Assembly: GCF_900112025.1 (NCBI RefSeq)
Contig: NZ_FOKL01000001.1
Location: 1-64,000 of the forward strand
From: Janthinobacterium sp. 344
Lineage (GTDB): Bacteria > Pseudomonadota > Gammaproteobacteria > Burkholderiales > Burkholderiaceae_D
Length of the DNA: 64,000 bases
Direction: 5' to 3'
Under the pieces are notes generated by a model. That model saw only the letters and a program-made list of their open reading frames with translations. It was not told the DNA's origin and did no database searches. This document shows positions 16,848 to 27,701 of the stretch, piece after piece. Position 1 is the stretch's first letter. Every line of letters begins with the position of its first letter. Position numbers and translations under genes: made by a program.

Positions 16848-17570
16848 ATGTATCAATACAGACGCGACCGCCTGCTGGCCCTGATACGCGATCACTACGA
16901 CAACACGCGCAAGAAAATTTCCGACGCCAGCGGCTGGAGCGAGGCGCGCATCTCGCAAATCCTCTCGCCCACCTACCGCGAAGGGCGCGCCTTCAGCGAG
17001 AAGATCGCGCGCAAGCTGGAAGCGGACCTGCGCCTGGAAAGCATGTATTTCGACCAGGGCGCGGCGCCCGACCAGGCCGCGCTGTCGGCGCGCGCCCTGA
17101 GCGCCCTGGGCGAGGTACGGCCGGTGGTGGTGGCCGATGGCGAGGATGAGCGCTTTTATCCGATCCGCAAGGTGAAACTGCGCCTGTCGGCCGGCATCAC
17201 AGGCTTTGCCATCGAGCCGGAAACGCACGACGGCAGCACCATCAGCGTGCCGCGCAGCTGGGTCGAACGCAACGGCTTTCATCCGGAACGGCTGGTGGCG
17301 ATCAAGGTCAAGGGCGAGAGCATGGAGCCGGCCCTGTACGAGGACGACGTGGTGATCATCAACACGGCCGATAACCGGCCCGCCGATGGCGTGGTGTTTG
17401 CCGTGAACTACGAAGGCGAGCCGGTGGTCAAGCGCATGGCGCGCGATATCGGCGAATGGTGGCTGACGTCGGACAACCCGGACCAGCGCAAATACCACCG
17501 CAAGCTGTGCCGCGGCAACGAATGCCTGATCGTCGGCCGGGTCGTGCGCAAGGAAAGCGACCGCATATGA
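16848..17570 (+). CDS. S24-family (LexA/CI-type) self-cleaving repressor
   Basis: Repressor of 240 residues. The N-terminus (about 5-55) is a helix-turn-helix (DASGWSEARISQILS). The C-terminus is a peptidase S24 domain: likely cleavage site A115-G116 in LRLSAGITGF, nucleophile S158 in GESMEP and general base K195 in PVVKRMAR. Such repressors are cleaved with RecA after DNA damage, releasing prophage or tailocin genes. The ATG at 16848 is six bases after GGAG; an ATG two codons earlier abuts the RBS and is unlikely. It is divergent from the tail cluster, with operator-like palindromes before and after it. Confidence 0.88.
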   Translation: MYQYRRDRLLALIRDHYDNTRKKISDASGWSEARISQILSPTYREGRAFSEKIARKLEADLRLESMYFDQGAAPDQAALSARALSALGEVRPVVVADGEDERFYPIRKVKLRLSAGITGFAIEPETHDGSTISVPRSWVERNGFHPERLVAIKVKGESMEPALYEDDVVIINTADNRPADGVVFAVNYEGEPVVKRMARDIGEWWLTSDNPDQRKYHRKLCRGNECLIVGRVVRKESDRI

Positions 17571-17602
17571 TACCGTAGTTTATCGTTTGATAAACTACGG
17601 TA
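17571..17602. repeat. Perfect palindrome downstream of the repressor, third operator-like site
   Basis: A 14-bp perfect inverted repeat with a 4-base centre starts right after the repressor stop codon. Its core TTTATC-GTTT-GATAAA (17579-17594) is the perfect form of the O1/O2 motif. A second overlapping palindrome CGGTAAATTACCG lies at 17598-17610. There is no T run, so it is a poor intrinsic terminator, although the stem could still slow transcription from either side. Confidence 0.85.
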
Positions 17603-17615
17603 AATTACCGCGCCT

Positions 17616-19502
<1,887 letters not shown>

Positions 19503-19564
19503 GTCTCCTCCGGTAGGCGTCAATCTGTCGTTATTATTTGCTCGTGCATGTTCCGTTTATCTGT

Positions 19565-20791
19565 TCATCTGCCTCCTCCGGTATAGCCATGCTGTGCCGC
19601 CAGCAGCGGCGATGAAAACAAGGCCGGCTGCGCCGCCGCACAAACACTGCGCTCCTGTGCGATCCGCGCGCGGTTTTGCGCCAGGCTGGCGCCATCGAGC
19701 GGCATGCCGAACCGGCTGTCGCCAGGCGCAGAGTCGCGCGGTGACATCACGCGCCGCAGCACGATGTCGCCCAGCGCCTTCTTGAAATGCCCCGCTTCCC
19801 AGTACCAGCGCGTGGCCATGCCACGCTCATTGGCGGCGGGAATGCGCTCGCAGTTGTATCGGCCATAGCCGCTGAAATCAATCAGGGAAATATGCGCATC
19901 CGGGTGCTGTGCCTTGACCGCGGCAATTGCCAGCACCAGCTGTGTCTTCCACTCCTCGAACAGTGGCCACACGCCGGCTGCCTCGAACATGGCGAGCATT
20001 TGCGCGTGATACGGATAGATCACCAGCTGGACGTCGGCTTGCGTGGCCGCCATCGCCAGCAAGAAGCTGCGCAACAATTGAAAGTCTTCGGTGGCAAGGC
20101 CGCGCGTCGATTTGCGGCGCAAGTTGGCGGCGCTCTCCCGCGCCCGCTGCGCAAACATCTTCTGGTAGCCATCGCGGCGCGCATGGGCGCCATATTCCAG
20201 CAAGGGATTGAAGCCATCGGCCGACAGGGTGGCCGCCTCGCCGTCATGCTGGATGCGCAGCGTGTGCACGGCATCCTTGAGCGACGCCAGTGAAAAGAGC
20301 GCATCGAAGCGCCAGTCGGCGCGGCCCTGTGCAGGCGCCGCAGCGGTTGGCGCCGGGCGCGCGGCCGGCGGGATGGCAGGGTTGAGAAAATCGATGAATT
20401 CCAGGCCCACGATAACCGTGCGCGGATGGACACCCGCCTGGCGCAATTGCGCGAACTGGCTGGCGGACGTGGCCAGCCCCGTGCCGGGAATCGCCAGGTT
20501 GTAGCCGGAACCCAGCGCCGCCAATGCGCTGGCGCGCGGATCGAAGCCGATCTCGGCGCGCGAATTGCCAAGGATGATGAATTGCGGCTGCCTGCGCAGC
20601 GCATGTTCCATCTTGATCTGGTTCTGGTAGCGGCTCAAGCCCGGCTTGACGGCATTGAAATCATCGCGTCGCACGACGCCATACAAACCGTAGGGATCGA
20701 CGATGAGCACGACGGCGCCAGCGAGCAAGGCGCCCCCCGCCAGCAGCAGCGCCAGGGTGGCGAGATACGATTTGAATGGGGATGCCGTCAT
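19565..20791 (-). CDS. SGNH-like protein of an O-acylation cassette (AlgJ/DltD-like)
   Basis: Protein of 408 residues with one N-terminal membrane helix (about 9-32) and a periplasmic SGNH-like domain: block I LGNSRAEIGFDP (Ser around residue 76) and a C-terminal WEAGHF that may supply the catalytic His. Such proteins work with an MBOAT partner to acylate exopolysaccharide or wall polymers outside the cytoplasm. It follows the MBOAT gene by 13 bases. The substrate is unknown. The similarity is to the architecture of AlgJ/AlgX and DltD, not to a specific family I can name. Confidence 0.75.
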   Translation of the reverse strand: MTASPFKSYLATLALLLAGGALLAGAVVLIVDPYGLYGVVRRDDFNAVKPGLSRYQNQIKMEHALRRQPQFIILGNSRAEIGFDPRASALAALGSGYNLAIPGTGLATSASQFAQLRQAGVHPRTVIVGLEFIDFLNPAIPPAARPAPTAAAPAQGRADWRFDALFSLASLKDAVHTLRIQHDGEAATLSADGFNPLLEYGAHARRDGYQKMFAQRARESAANLRRKSTRGLATEDFQLLRSFLLAMAATQADVQLVIYPYHAQMLAMFEAAGVWPLFEEWKTQLVLAIAAVKAQHPDAHISLIDFSGYGRYNCERIPAANERGMATRWYWEAGHFKKALGDIVLRRVMSPRDSAPGDSRFGMPLDGASLAQNRARIAQERSVCAAAQPALFSSPLLAAQHGYTGGGR

Positions 20792-20804
20792 GCCATGCCC
20801 TCCC

Positions 20805-22331
20805 CTAGAATTGAAAATACAGGAATTCGGCGGGCCGGTTCAGGGCCAGCATGCTCGCCAGCGCCAGCACGGCGATGGCGGCCGCCCAGGCGGGCGAGGC
20901 GCGCCATGTGAGCGGATACCGGCCATCTGCCTGGACATCCAGCGCCGGATCGAAGCGGCGCATGATCTGCTGCGTATTCGGCAAGGCAAAGGTAATCAGC
21001 GCCGCCACCGCTATCCAGGTCCACGTCTCGATGAAGAGTGTGCCACCGCCCAGGTAAAAGCCCATGCCCATGGCCGCCAGCACCGGCTGCAGCGGCAGCA
21101 GATGGGGCGCCAGCGCATCGGGCAAGGCCAGGCCGAAGCCGCCTGCCATGCCTTTGATGATCGTCAGGGCCACCGGCAGGTCGGGCGCGCGAAAAAAGAC
21201 CCAGGCAACGCAGACGGCGGTGAACGTGAGGATCGTCGCCAGGGCGCCCCCCGCCCGCGTATCGCCAGGCAGGCGGCAGCGGCGTGCGACGGTGTTCCAG
21301 CCCTTGTGGATGGCCAGGTAGGCGCCGTGCAGCGCCCCCCATACAATGAAATTCCAGCCCGCGCCATGCCACAGGCCGCCCAGCACCATGGTGATCATCA
21401 GGTTCAGGTAGCGCCGCAGCGGGCCGCAGCGGTTGCCGCCCAGCGGGATATACAGGTAATCGCGCAGGAAGCGCGACAGCGTCATGTGCCAGCGGCGCCA
21501 GAATTGCGCGATATTGCGCGCCTTGTAGGGCGAGGCGAAATTGAGCGGCAGGCGCACGCCAAACAGGCGCGACAAGCCGATGGCCATGTCGGAGTAGCCG
21601 GAGAAATCGAAATACAGCTGGAACGCATACGCCAATACCCCGCCCCAGGCGATCAGCAAGGATGGCGCGGCGGGATCGTCGAACAGCGGCGTCGCATAGG
21701 GGCCGATGTTATCGGCGACTAGCACCTTCTTGGCCAGGCCGATGAAAAAAATCGTGCTGCCGATGGCGATGTTGCCGGCCGAGAGGCGGAAGGTGCGCTG
21801 GTCCGCGAACTGCGGCATCATTTCCTTGTGATGCAGCACGGGGCCGGCGATCAGGTGCGGGAAGTAGGTGACGAACAGCAGGTAGTGAATAAAACGGCTT
21901 TCCTGCGCCTTGCCCTTGCAGGTATCGACCAAAAAGGCGATCTGGGTAAAAGTGAAAAACGAGATGCCGATCGGCAGTATCACGTGCAAGGCGGGCATGG
22001 GCCGTTCCAGCAATTGCGCCAGGCCGGCAACGAAGAATCCCGCGTACTTGTAATAGGCGAGCAGGCCGAGGTTGGCGGCAATGGCCGCCGCCAATATCCA
22101 CTTGCGCCGCGCTGGCGCGCTGGCGGCCAGCCACGCCGCGCAGCCATAGTTGAAGACGACGGAGCCCAGCAGCAGCGGCAGGTAGCGGTAGTCCCAGTAG
22201 CCATAGAAGAACAGCGACGCCGCCGCCAGCCAGGCTGCTGCCCATGACTGACTGCGGCGTCCCAGAATGAAAAAACCGGCCACCGTGATGGGCAGATACG
22301 CAAACAGGAAGACGTAGGAATTAAATAGCAT
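20805..22331 (-). CDS. MBOAT O-acyltransferase (AlgI/DltB-like)
   Basis: Multi-pass membrane protein of 508 residues. MBOAT landmarks are YFPHLIAGPV, FWRRWHMTLSRFLRDYLYIPLGGNR and GGLWHGAGWNFIVWGALHG with the catalytic His. AlgI-type enzymes move an acyl (usually acetyl) group across the inner membrane onto a polysaccharide, together with an SGNH partner, here the next gene. The ATG at 22331 (MLFNSYVF) has AGGTGA upstream. It lies between prpF and prpE on the same strand but behind strong hairpins, so it may be a separate unit. Confidence 0.9.
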   Translation of the reverse strand: MLFNSYVFLFAYLPITVAGFFILGRRSQSWAAAWLAAASLFFYGYWDYRYLPLLLGSVVFNYGCAAWLAASAPARRKWILAAAIAANLGLLAYYKYAGFFVAGLAQLLERPMPALHVILPIGISFFTFTQIAFLVDTCKGKAQESRFIHYLLFVTYFPHLIAGPVLHHKEMMPQFADQRTFRLSAGNIAIGSTIFFIGLAKKVLVADNIGPYATPLFDDPAAPSLLIAWGGVLAYAFQLYFDFSGYSDMAIGLSRLFGVRLPLNFASPYKARNIAQFWRRWHMTLSRFLRDYLYIPLGGNRCGPLRRYLNLMITMVLGGLWHGAGWNFIVWGALHGAYLAIHKGWNTVARRCRLPGDTRAGGALATILTFTAVCVAWVFFRAPDLPVALTIIKGMAGGFGLALPDALAPHLLPLQPVLAAMGMGFYLGGGTLFIETWTWIAVAALITFALPNTQQIMRRFDPALDVQADGRYPLTWRASPAWAAAIAVLALASMLALNRPAEFLYFQF

Positions 22332-22429
22332 CTGTTCACCTATCGGGCAGGAGCAAGGTTTGCCAATGTGGCCGTGCGCGGCCTGGCGGCGCCACGCCAT
22401 TTTTCCTTGTCGTACCGTTTCCTGGTAGC

Positions 22430-22489
22430 GGAAAAATCAATTTTTCCCGACATTCCTGCTTGGCCGGGCCACCTGCGGCCCGGCCAAGC
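22430..22489. terminator. Two hairpins after prpF
   Basis: A perfect 13-bp GC-rich stem (22458-22470 with 22477-22489, loop ACCTGC) begins 5 bases after the prpF stop on the minus strand, followed by a second A/T stem (GGAAAAAT / ATTTTTCC, 22430-22447). The first has no immediate T run, so it may be a 3'-end stabiliser, a Rho-related end or an attenuating terminator. Confidence 0.6.
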
Positions 22490-22494
22490 AAGGG

Positions 22495-23700
22495 CTAAGC
22501 CGTGAAGGAGTCGCCTGGGACGCGCGCAAGGCCTTCCATCAACACGCGCGCGCTGCGGCTCATGATGGCCTTGGTGACGCGCCAGGCGCCATCGACCAGC
22601 GCCGCTTCCGCGCCCACCATCAGGGTGCCGGACGGATGGCCGAAGCGCACACTGGTCTTTTCGCCGCCGCCCGCCGCCAGGTTGACGAGGGTGCCGGGAA
22701 TGGCCGCCGCCGTGCCGATGGCCACGGCCGCCGTGCCCATCATCGCGTGGTGCAGCTTGCCCATGGACATGGCGCGCACCAGCAGGTCGATGTCGTCCGC
22801 CGCCACCCGCTTGCCGCTCGACGAGACATAGCCGGCCGGCCTGGCGACAAAGGCGACCTTCGGCGTGTGCTGGCGCTTCGACGCCTCGTCCAGATTGGCG
22901 ATGAGACCCATGCGCAAGGCGCCATGCGCGCGGATGGTCTCGAAGCGGGACAGCGCTGCCGGATCGCCATTGATGGCGTCCTGCAGTTCCGTGCCCGTGT
23001 AGCCGATGGCGTCGGCGTCGACGAAAATCGTCGGGATGCCGGCATTGATCATGGTGACCTTCAACACACCGATGCCAGGCACGTCGAGGTCGTCGACCAG
23101 GTTGCCAGTCGGGAACATGGCCGAACTGGCGCCATCACCGCCCTCCTCGTCCGCGGCCGGGTCGAGAAATTCCAGTTTCACTTCGGCGGCCGGAAAGGTC
23201 ACGCCATCGAGTTCGAAGTCGCCCGTTTCCTGCACTTCGCCATGCGTCATGGGCACGTGGGCGATGATGGTCTTGCCGATATTGGCTTGCCAGATGCGCA
23301 CCGTGGCCACGCCGTCGCGCGGCACGCGGGCGGCGTCCACCAGGCCGCTGGCAATCGCGAACGAACCGACGGCGGCCGACAGGTTGCCGCAATTGCCGCT
23401 CCAGTCGACGAAGGGCTTGTCGATGGAAATCTGGCCGAACAGATAGTCGACATCGTGTTCCGGCTTGGCGCTTTTTGCCAGGATCACCGTCTTGCTGGTG
23501 CTGGAGGTGGCGCCGCCCATGCCGTCGATCTGCTTGCCATACGGGTCCGGGCTGCCGATCACGCGCAGCAGCAGCGCATCGCGCGCCGCGCCTGGCACTT
23601 GCGCGCTGGCGGGCAAATCCTGCAGGCGAAAGAACACGCCCTTGCTGGTGCCGCCGCGCATGTAGGTGGCGGGGATCTTGATTTGGGGGGTGTGGCTCAT
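22495..23700 (-). CDS. prpF: PrpF, AcnD-associated isomerase
   Basis: Protein of 401 residues of the PrpF / diaminopimelate-epimerase-like fold. Typical PrpF segments are YMRGGTSKGVFF near the N-terminus, GMGGATSSTSKTVIL and DWSGNCGNLSAAVG with the expected Cys. PrpF acts with AcnD to convert 2-methylcitrate to 2-methylaconitate with the correct geometry. It is the fourth gene after the sigma-54 promoter, following acnD after a 149-base gap that holds palindromic repeats. GCAGGAATTTTC precedes the ATG. Confidence 0.95.
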   Translation of the reverse strand: MSHTPQIKIPATYMRGGTSKGVFFRLQDLPASAQVPGAARDALLLRVIGSPDPYGKQIDGMGGATSSTSKTVILAKSAKPEHDVDYLFGQISIDKPFVDWSGNCGNLSAAVGSFAIASGLVDAARVPRDGVATVRIWQANIGKTIIAHVPMTHGEVQETGDFELDGVTFPAAEVKLEFLDPAADEEGGDGASSAMFPTGNLVDDLDVPGIGVLKVTMINAGIPTIFVDADAIGYTGTELQDAINGDPAALSRFETIRAHGALRMGLIANLDEASKRQHTPKVAFVARPAGYVSSSGKRVAADDIDLLVRAMSMGKLHHAMMGTAAVAIGTAAAIPGTLVNLAAGGGEKTSVRFGHPSGTLMVGAEAALVDGAWRVTKAIMSRSARVLMEGLARVPGDSFTA

Positions 23701-23753
23701 GAAAATTCCTGCGTTGAATGGCTGATTAAACCCAACGGCGAAATGCCGGGGGC

Positions 23754-23845
23754 GGACCCTGAGGGTCCGACCCCAGACCTTGCCTTTGGGGTGAATTGCG
23801 TGATCACATCACAAAGCTGGGGTCAGACCCGGCGGGTCTGACCCC
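23754..23845. repeat. Intergenic GGGTC palindromes between acnD and prpF
   Basis: Two related inverted repeats: GGACCC-TGA-GGGTCC (23754-23768) and a perfect 12-bp stem GGGGTCAGACCC / GGGTCTGACCCC (23819-23830 with 23834-23845). The sequence style matches intergenic palindromes I associate with Oxalobacteraceae genomes. As RNA it is a strong hairpin right after acnD and could lower prpF expression. Confidence 0.85.
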
Positions 23846-23849
23846 ATAA

Positions 23850-26468
23850 TCAGGCAGCCTTGGACGACTCGAGGAAATCCTGCGCAAATCGCTGCAGCAC
23901 GCCGCCCGCCTCATAGATCGACACCTCTTCCGCCGTATCGAGGCGGCAGGTGACGGGCACTTCGACCGTGTCGCCGTTCTTGCGGTGGATGACGAGGGTC
24001 AAGGTGGAGCGCGGCGTGCGCTCGCCCACGACGTCGTAGGTTTCGCTGCCATCGAGGCCCAGGGTCTTGCGGTTTACGCCCGCCAGAAACTCCAGCGGCA
24101 AGACGCCCATACCCACCAGGTTGGTACGGTGGATGCGCTCGAAGCCTTCGGCCACGATGGCTTCCACGCCGGCCAGGCGCACGCCCTTGGCGGCCCAGTC
24201 GCGCGAGGAACCCTGGCCATAGTCCGCGCCGGCGATGATGATCAATGGCTGCTTGCGCTCCATGTAGGTTTCGATGGCTTCCCACATGCGCGAAATCGTG
24301 CCGTCCGGCTCGATGCGCGTGAGCGAACCCGCCTTGACTTTACCGTCCTCGATGACCATCTCGTTCTTCAGGGTCGGGTTGGCAAACGTGGCGCGCTGCG
24401 CCGTCAAATGGTCGCCACGGTGCGTGGCGTAGGAATTGAAGTCTTCCTCGGGCAAGCCCATTTTCGCCAGGTATTCGCCGGCCGCGCTATCGAGCATGAT
24501 GGCGTTCGATGGCGACAAATGGTCGGTGGTGATGTTGTCGCCCAGGACGGCCAGCGGACGCATGCCCTTCAAGGGGCGCGCGCCGGCCAGCGCGCCTTCC
24601 CAGTATGGCGGTCGGCGGATGTACGTCGTCTGCGGGCGCCAGTCGTACAGCGGGCTGACCTTGATGCCGTCATCGGCCTGCTTGGCGAACATGGGAATGT
24701 ACACCTTGCGGTACTGCTCCGGCTTGACGCTGGCAGCGACGATGGCGTCGATTTCCTCGTCGGACGGCCAGATATCTTTTAACAAGATCGGCTTGCCGTC
24801 GGCGTCATGGCCCAGCACGTCCTTTTCGATGTCGAAGCGGATGGTGCCGGCAATCGCGTAGGCCACCACCAGCGGCGGCGAGGCGAGGAAAGCCTGTTTC
24901 GCGTACGGGTGGATGCGGCCGTCGAAGTTGCGGTTGCCCGACAGGACAGCCGTGGCGTACAGGTCGCGCGACACCACTTCATCCTGGATGACGGGGTCGA
25001 GCGCGCCCGACATGCCGTTGCACGAGGTGCAGGCAAACGCCACCACGCCGAAGCCCAGTGCTTCGAGTTCCGGCATCAGGCCCGCTTCCTGCAGGTACAG
25101 TTCCACGGTTTTCGAGCCGGGCGCCAGCGACGATTTCACCCACGGCTTGCGGGTCAGGCCCAGGCGGTTCGCATTGCGGGCGATCAGGCCGGCGGCGATC
25201 ATGTTGCGCGGGTTGTTCGTGTTGGTGCAGCTGGTGATGGCGGCGATGATGACGGCGCCGTCCGGCATCTTGCCCGGCTCGTTTTCCACCACGCCGGAAA
25301 TCCCGCGCGCGGCCAGTTCCGACGTCGGCACGCGATTGTGCGGATTCGACGGGCCGGCGATATTGCGCACCACGGACGACAGGTCAAAGCTCAATACGCG
25401 CTCGTACTGCGCGTCGGCCAGGCTGTCGGCCCACAGGCCAGTCTCTTTCGCGTACAGCTCCACCAATTTGACCAGTTCGTCGTCGCGGCCCGTCAGCTTC
25501 AGGTACTTGATGGTTTGCGCATCGATGTAGAACATGGCGGCCGTGGCGCCGAATTCCGGCGCCATGTTGGAAATCGTCGCGCGGTCGCCCAGGGTCAGGT
25601 GCGACGCACCCTCGCCAAAGAATTCCAGGTAGGACGAGACGACCTTCTGCTTGCGCAAAAATTCCGTCAGCGCCAGCACGGTATCGGTGGCCGTGATGCC
25701 CGGCTGCGGCTTGCCCGTCAGCTTGACGCCGATGATGTCGGGCAGTCGCATCCACGAGGCGCGGCCCAGCATGACGCTTTCCGCCTCCAGGCCGCCCACG
25801 CCGATGGCGATCACGCCCAGCGCATCGACCATCGGCGTGTGCGAATCCGTGCCCACCAGGGTGTCGGGATAGGCTACGCCGTCCTGCACCTGGATCACGG
25901 GCGACATGCGCTCGAGGTTAATCTGGTGCAGGATGCCGTTCCCCGGCGGGATCACGTCGACGTTTTTAAAGGCTTTCTTGGTCCAGTCGATGAAGTCGAA
26001 ACGGTCTTCGTTGCGGCGGTCTTCGATGGCGCGGTTCTTGGCGAAGGCGTCGGGGTCGAAACCGCCGCATTCGACGGCCAGCGAGTGGTCGACCACCAGC
26101 TGCGTCGGCACCACGGGGTTCACCAGGGCCGGGTCGCCGCCCTGGGCCGCGATGGCGTCGCGCAGGCCGGCCAGGTCGACCAGGGCCGTCTGGCCCAGGA
26201 TGTCATGGCAGACGACGCGGGCGGGAAACCACGGAAAGTCCAGGTCGCGGCGGCGTTCGATGAACTGGCTCAGCGAGGCGTTCAGGGTGGCCGGGTCGCA
26301 GCGGCGCACGAGGTTTTCGGCCAGCACGCGCGAGGTGTACGGCAAGGTGGCGTAGGCACCTGGGGCGATCGCATCGACGGCGGCGCGCGTGTCGAAGTAA
26401 TCGAGCCCTGTTCCCGGCAAGGGTTTGCGGTGCAGGGTATTCATCGGGGTACTCATTGCTGTGCTCAT
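23850..26468 (-). CDS. acnD: 2-methylcitrate dehydratase, aconitase-like, Fe/S-dependent
   Basis: Aconitase-family enzyme of 872 residues that dehydrates 2-methylcitrate with PrpF. Features: PGNGILHQINLERMSPV, VGTDSHTPMVDALGV, the iron-sulfur cysteine motif ITSCTNTNNP, a further Cys in CTSCNG, and the swivel-domain signature QGSSRDWAAKG. Its length fits AcnD (about 865). The start at 26468 overlaps the prpC stop (TAATG); in-frame ATGs at 26456 and 26444 are alternatives. The much longer frame reaching 27083 runs through prpC in another frame and is not coding. Confidence 0.95.
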   Translation of the reverse strand: MSTAMSTPMNTLHRKPLPGTGLDYFDTRAAVDAIAPGAYATLPYTSRVLAENLVRRCDPATLNASLSQFIERRRDLDFPWFPARVVCHDILGQTALVDLAGLRDAIAAQGGDPALVNPVVPTQLVVDHSLAVECGGFDPDAFAKNRAIEDRRNEDRFDFIDWTKKAFKNVDVIPPGNGILHQINLERMSPVIQVQDGVAYPDTLVGTDSHTPMVDALGVIAIGVGGLEAESVMLGRASWMRLPDIIGVKLTGKPQPGITATDTVLALTEFLRKQKVVSSYLEFFGEGASHLTLGDRATISNMAPEFGATAAMFYIDAQTIKYLKLTGRDDELVKLVELYAKETGLWADSLADAQYERVLSFDLSSVVRNIAGPSNPHNRVPTSELAARGISGVVENEPGKMPDGAVIIAAITSCTNTNNPRNMIAAGLIARNANRLGLTRKPWVKSSLAPGSKTVELYLQEAGLMPELEALGFGVVAFACTSCNGMSGALDPVIQDEVVSRDLYATAVLSGNRNFDGRIHPYAKQAFLASPPLVVAYAIAGTIRFDIEKDVLGHDADGKPILLKDIWPSDEEIDAIVAASVKPEQYRKVYIPMFAKQADDGIKVSPLYDWRPQTTYIRRPPYWEGALAGARPLKGMRPLAVLGDNITTDHLSPSNAIMLDSAAGEYLAKMGLPEEDFNSYATHRGDHLTAQRATFANPTLKNEMVIEDGKVKAGSLTRIEPDGTISRMWEAIETYMERKQPLIIIAGADYGQGSSRDWAAKGVRLAGVEAIVAEGFERIHRTNLVGMGVLPLEFLAGVNRKTLGLDGSETYDVVGERTPRSTLTLVIHRKNGDTVEVPVTCRLDTAEEVSIYEAGGVLQRFAQDFLESSKAA

Positions 26469-27622
26469 TATTTGCGGTCCTTGATCGGCACGAATTCCAG
26501 GTCTTCCGGGCCCACGTAGTTGGCGCTCGGGCGGATGATCTTGTTGTCGATGCGCTGTTCGATGATGTGGGCGGCCCAGCCCGAGGTGCGCGAAATGACG
26601 AACAGCGGCGTAAACATCGCCGTCGGCACGCCCATCATGTGGTACGAGACAGCCGAGAACCAGTCCAGGTTCGGGAACATGTTCTTGATTTCCCACATGA
26701 CCGATTCCAGGCGCTCGGCGATGTCGAACATCTTGGTGGAACCCGCTTCCAGCGACAGATTGCGCGCCACTTCCTTGATGACCACGTTGCGCGGGTCGGA
26801 AATCGTGTAGACGGGGTGGCCGAAGCCGATCACCACTTCCTTGTTGGCGACGCGCTCGCGGATGTCCGCTTCCGCTTCGTCGGGGTTGTCGTAGCGTTTC
26901 TGGATATCCAGCGCCACTTCGTTGGCGCCGCCGTGTTTCGGGCCGCGCAGCGCGCCGATGGCGCCCGTGATGGCCGAATGGATGTCCGAGCCCGTGCCGG
27001 CGATGACGCGGCTGGTGAAGGTCGAGGCGTTGAATTCGTGTTCCGCGTACAGGATCAATGACGTGTGCATGGCTTTTTCCCACGACGCCGATGGTTTTTG
27101 GCCGTGCAGCAGGTGCAGGAAGTGGCCGCCGATCGAGTCGTCGTCCGTTTCCACCTCGATGCGCTTGCCGTTATGGCTGTAGTGGTACCAGTACAGCAGC
27201 ATGGAGCCGAACGACGCCATCAGGCGGTCGGCGATGTCGCGCGCGCCAGGCGCGTTGTGGTCGTCCTTTTCCGGCAAGGTGCAGCCCAGCACGGAGACGC
27301 CCGTGCGCATCACGTCCATCGGATGGGCGGCGGCCGGCAGCGCTTCCAGCGCCAGCTTGACGGCGGACGGCAAGCCGCGCAGCGACTTCAATTTGGCCTT
27401 GTAGCCTTTCAGTTCCGCGCTGGTGGGCAGCTTGCCGTGCACCAGCAGGTAGGCGATTTCCTCGAACTCGCAGCTGTCGGCCACGTCCAGGATGTCATAG
27501 CCGCGGTAGTGCAAATCGTTGCCGGTCTTGCCGACCGAGCACAGCGCCGTGTTGCCGGCGGTGACACCGGACAGGGCGACGGATTTTTTAGGCTTGAAAG
27601 TGGCGGCTTGCGGTGCGGTCAT
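26468..27622 (-). CDS. prpC: 2-methylcitrate synthase
   Basis: Citrate-synthase-family protein of 384 residues that condenses propionyl-CoA with oxaloacetate. Recognisable parts are [12 protein letters not shown], the His motifs [14 protein letters not shown] and GFGHPVY, and a C-terminal R-containing [12 protein letters not shown]. Length equals typical PrpC (about 385) and is shorter than housekeeping citrate synthase. The ATG at 27622 has GGAGAACAC upstream, so the 12-codon longer frame is rejected. It is second in the prp operon, 79 bases after prpB, and coupled to acnD by TAATG. Confidence 0.95.
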   Translation of the reverse strand: MTAPQAATFKPKKSVALSGVTAGNTALCSVGKTGNDLHYRGYDILDVADSCEFEEIAYLLVHGKLPTSAELKGYKAKLKSLRGLPSAVKLALEALPAAAHPMDVMRTGVSVLGCTLPEKDDHNAPGARDIADRLMASFGSMLLYWYHYSHNGKRIEVETDDDSIGGHFLHLLHGQKPSASWEKAMHTSLILYAEHEFNASTFTSRVIAGTGSDIHSAITGAIGALRGPKHGGANEVALDIQKRYDNPDEAEADIRERVANKEVVIGFGHPVYTISDPRNVVIKEVARNLSLEAGSTKMFDIAERLESVMWEIKNMFPNLDWFSAVSYHMMGVPTAMFTPLFVISRTSGWAAHIIEQRIDNKIIRPSANYVGPEDLEFVPIKDRK

Positions 27623-27661
27623 TGTGTTCTCCAGATTGAATAGTCTCGGGTGCGTCACTGC

Positions 27662-27680
27662 GGGACCGGCATGCGGTCCC
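27662..27680. repeat. Hairpin between prpB and prpC
   Basis: GGGACCG-GCATG-CGGTCCC, a perfect 7-bp stem in the 79-base gap. No T run follows. It may act as an mRNA processing or stability element; that is inference. Confidence 0.7.
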
Positions 27681-27701
27681 TGCTTCTTTGCTTATTCCTG
27701 C

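Noticed and set aside
26483..27083. Long N-terminal extension of acnD giving a 1077-residue frame
   Set aside because: It lies inside prpC on the same strand in another frame and has the Arg/His/Gly-rich composition of a high-GC shadow. The TAATG overlap at 26468 is the real start region.
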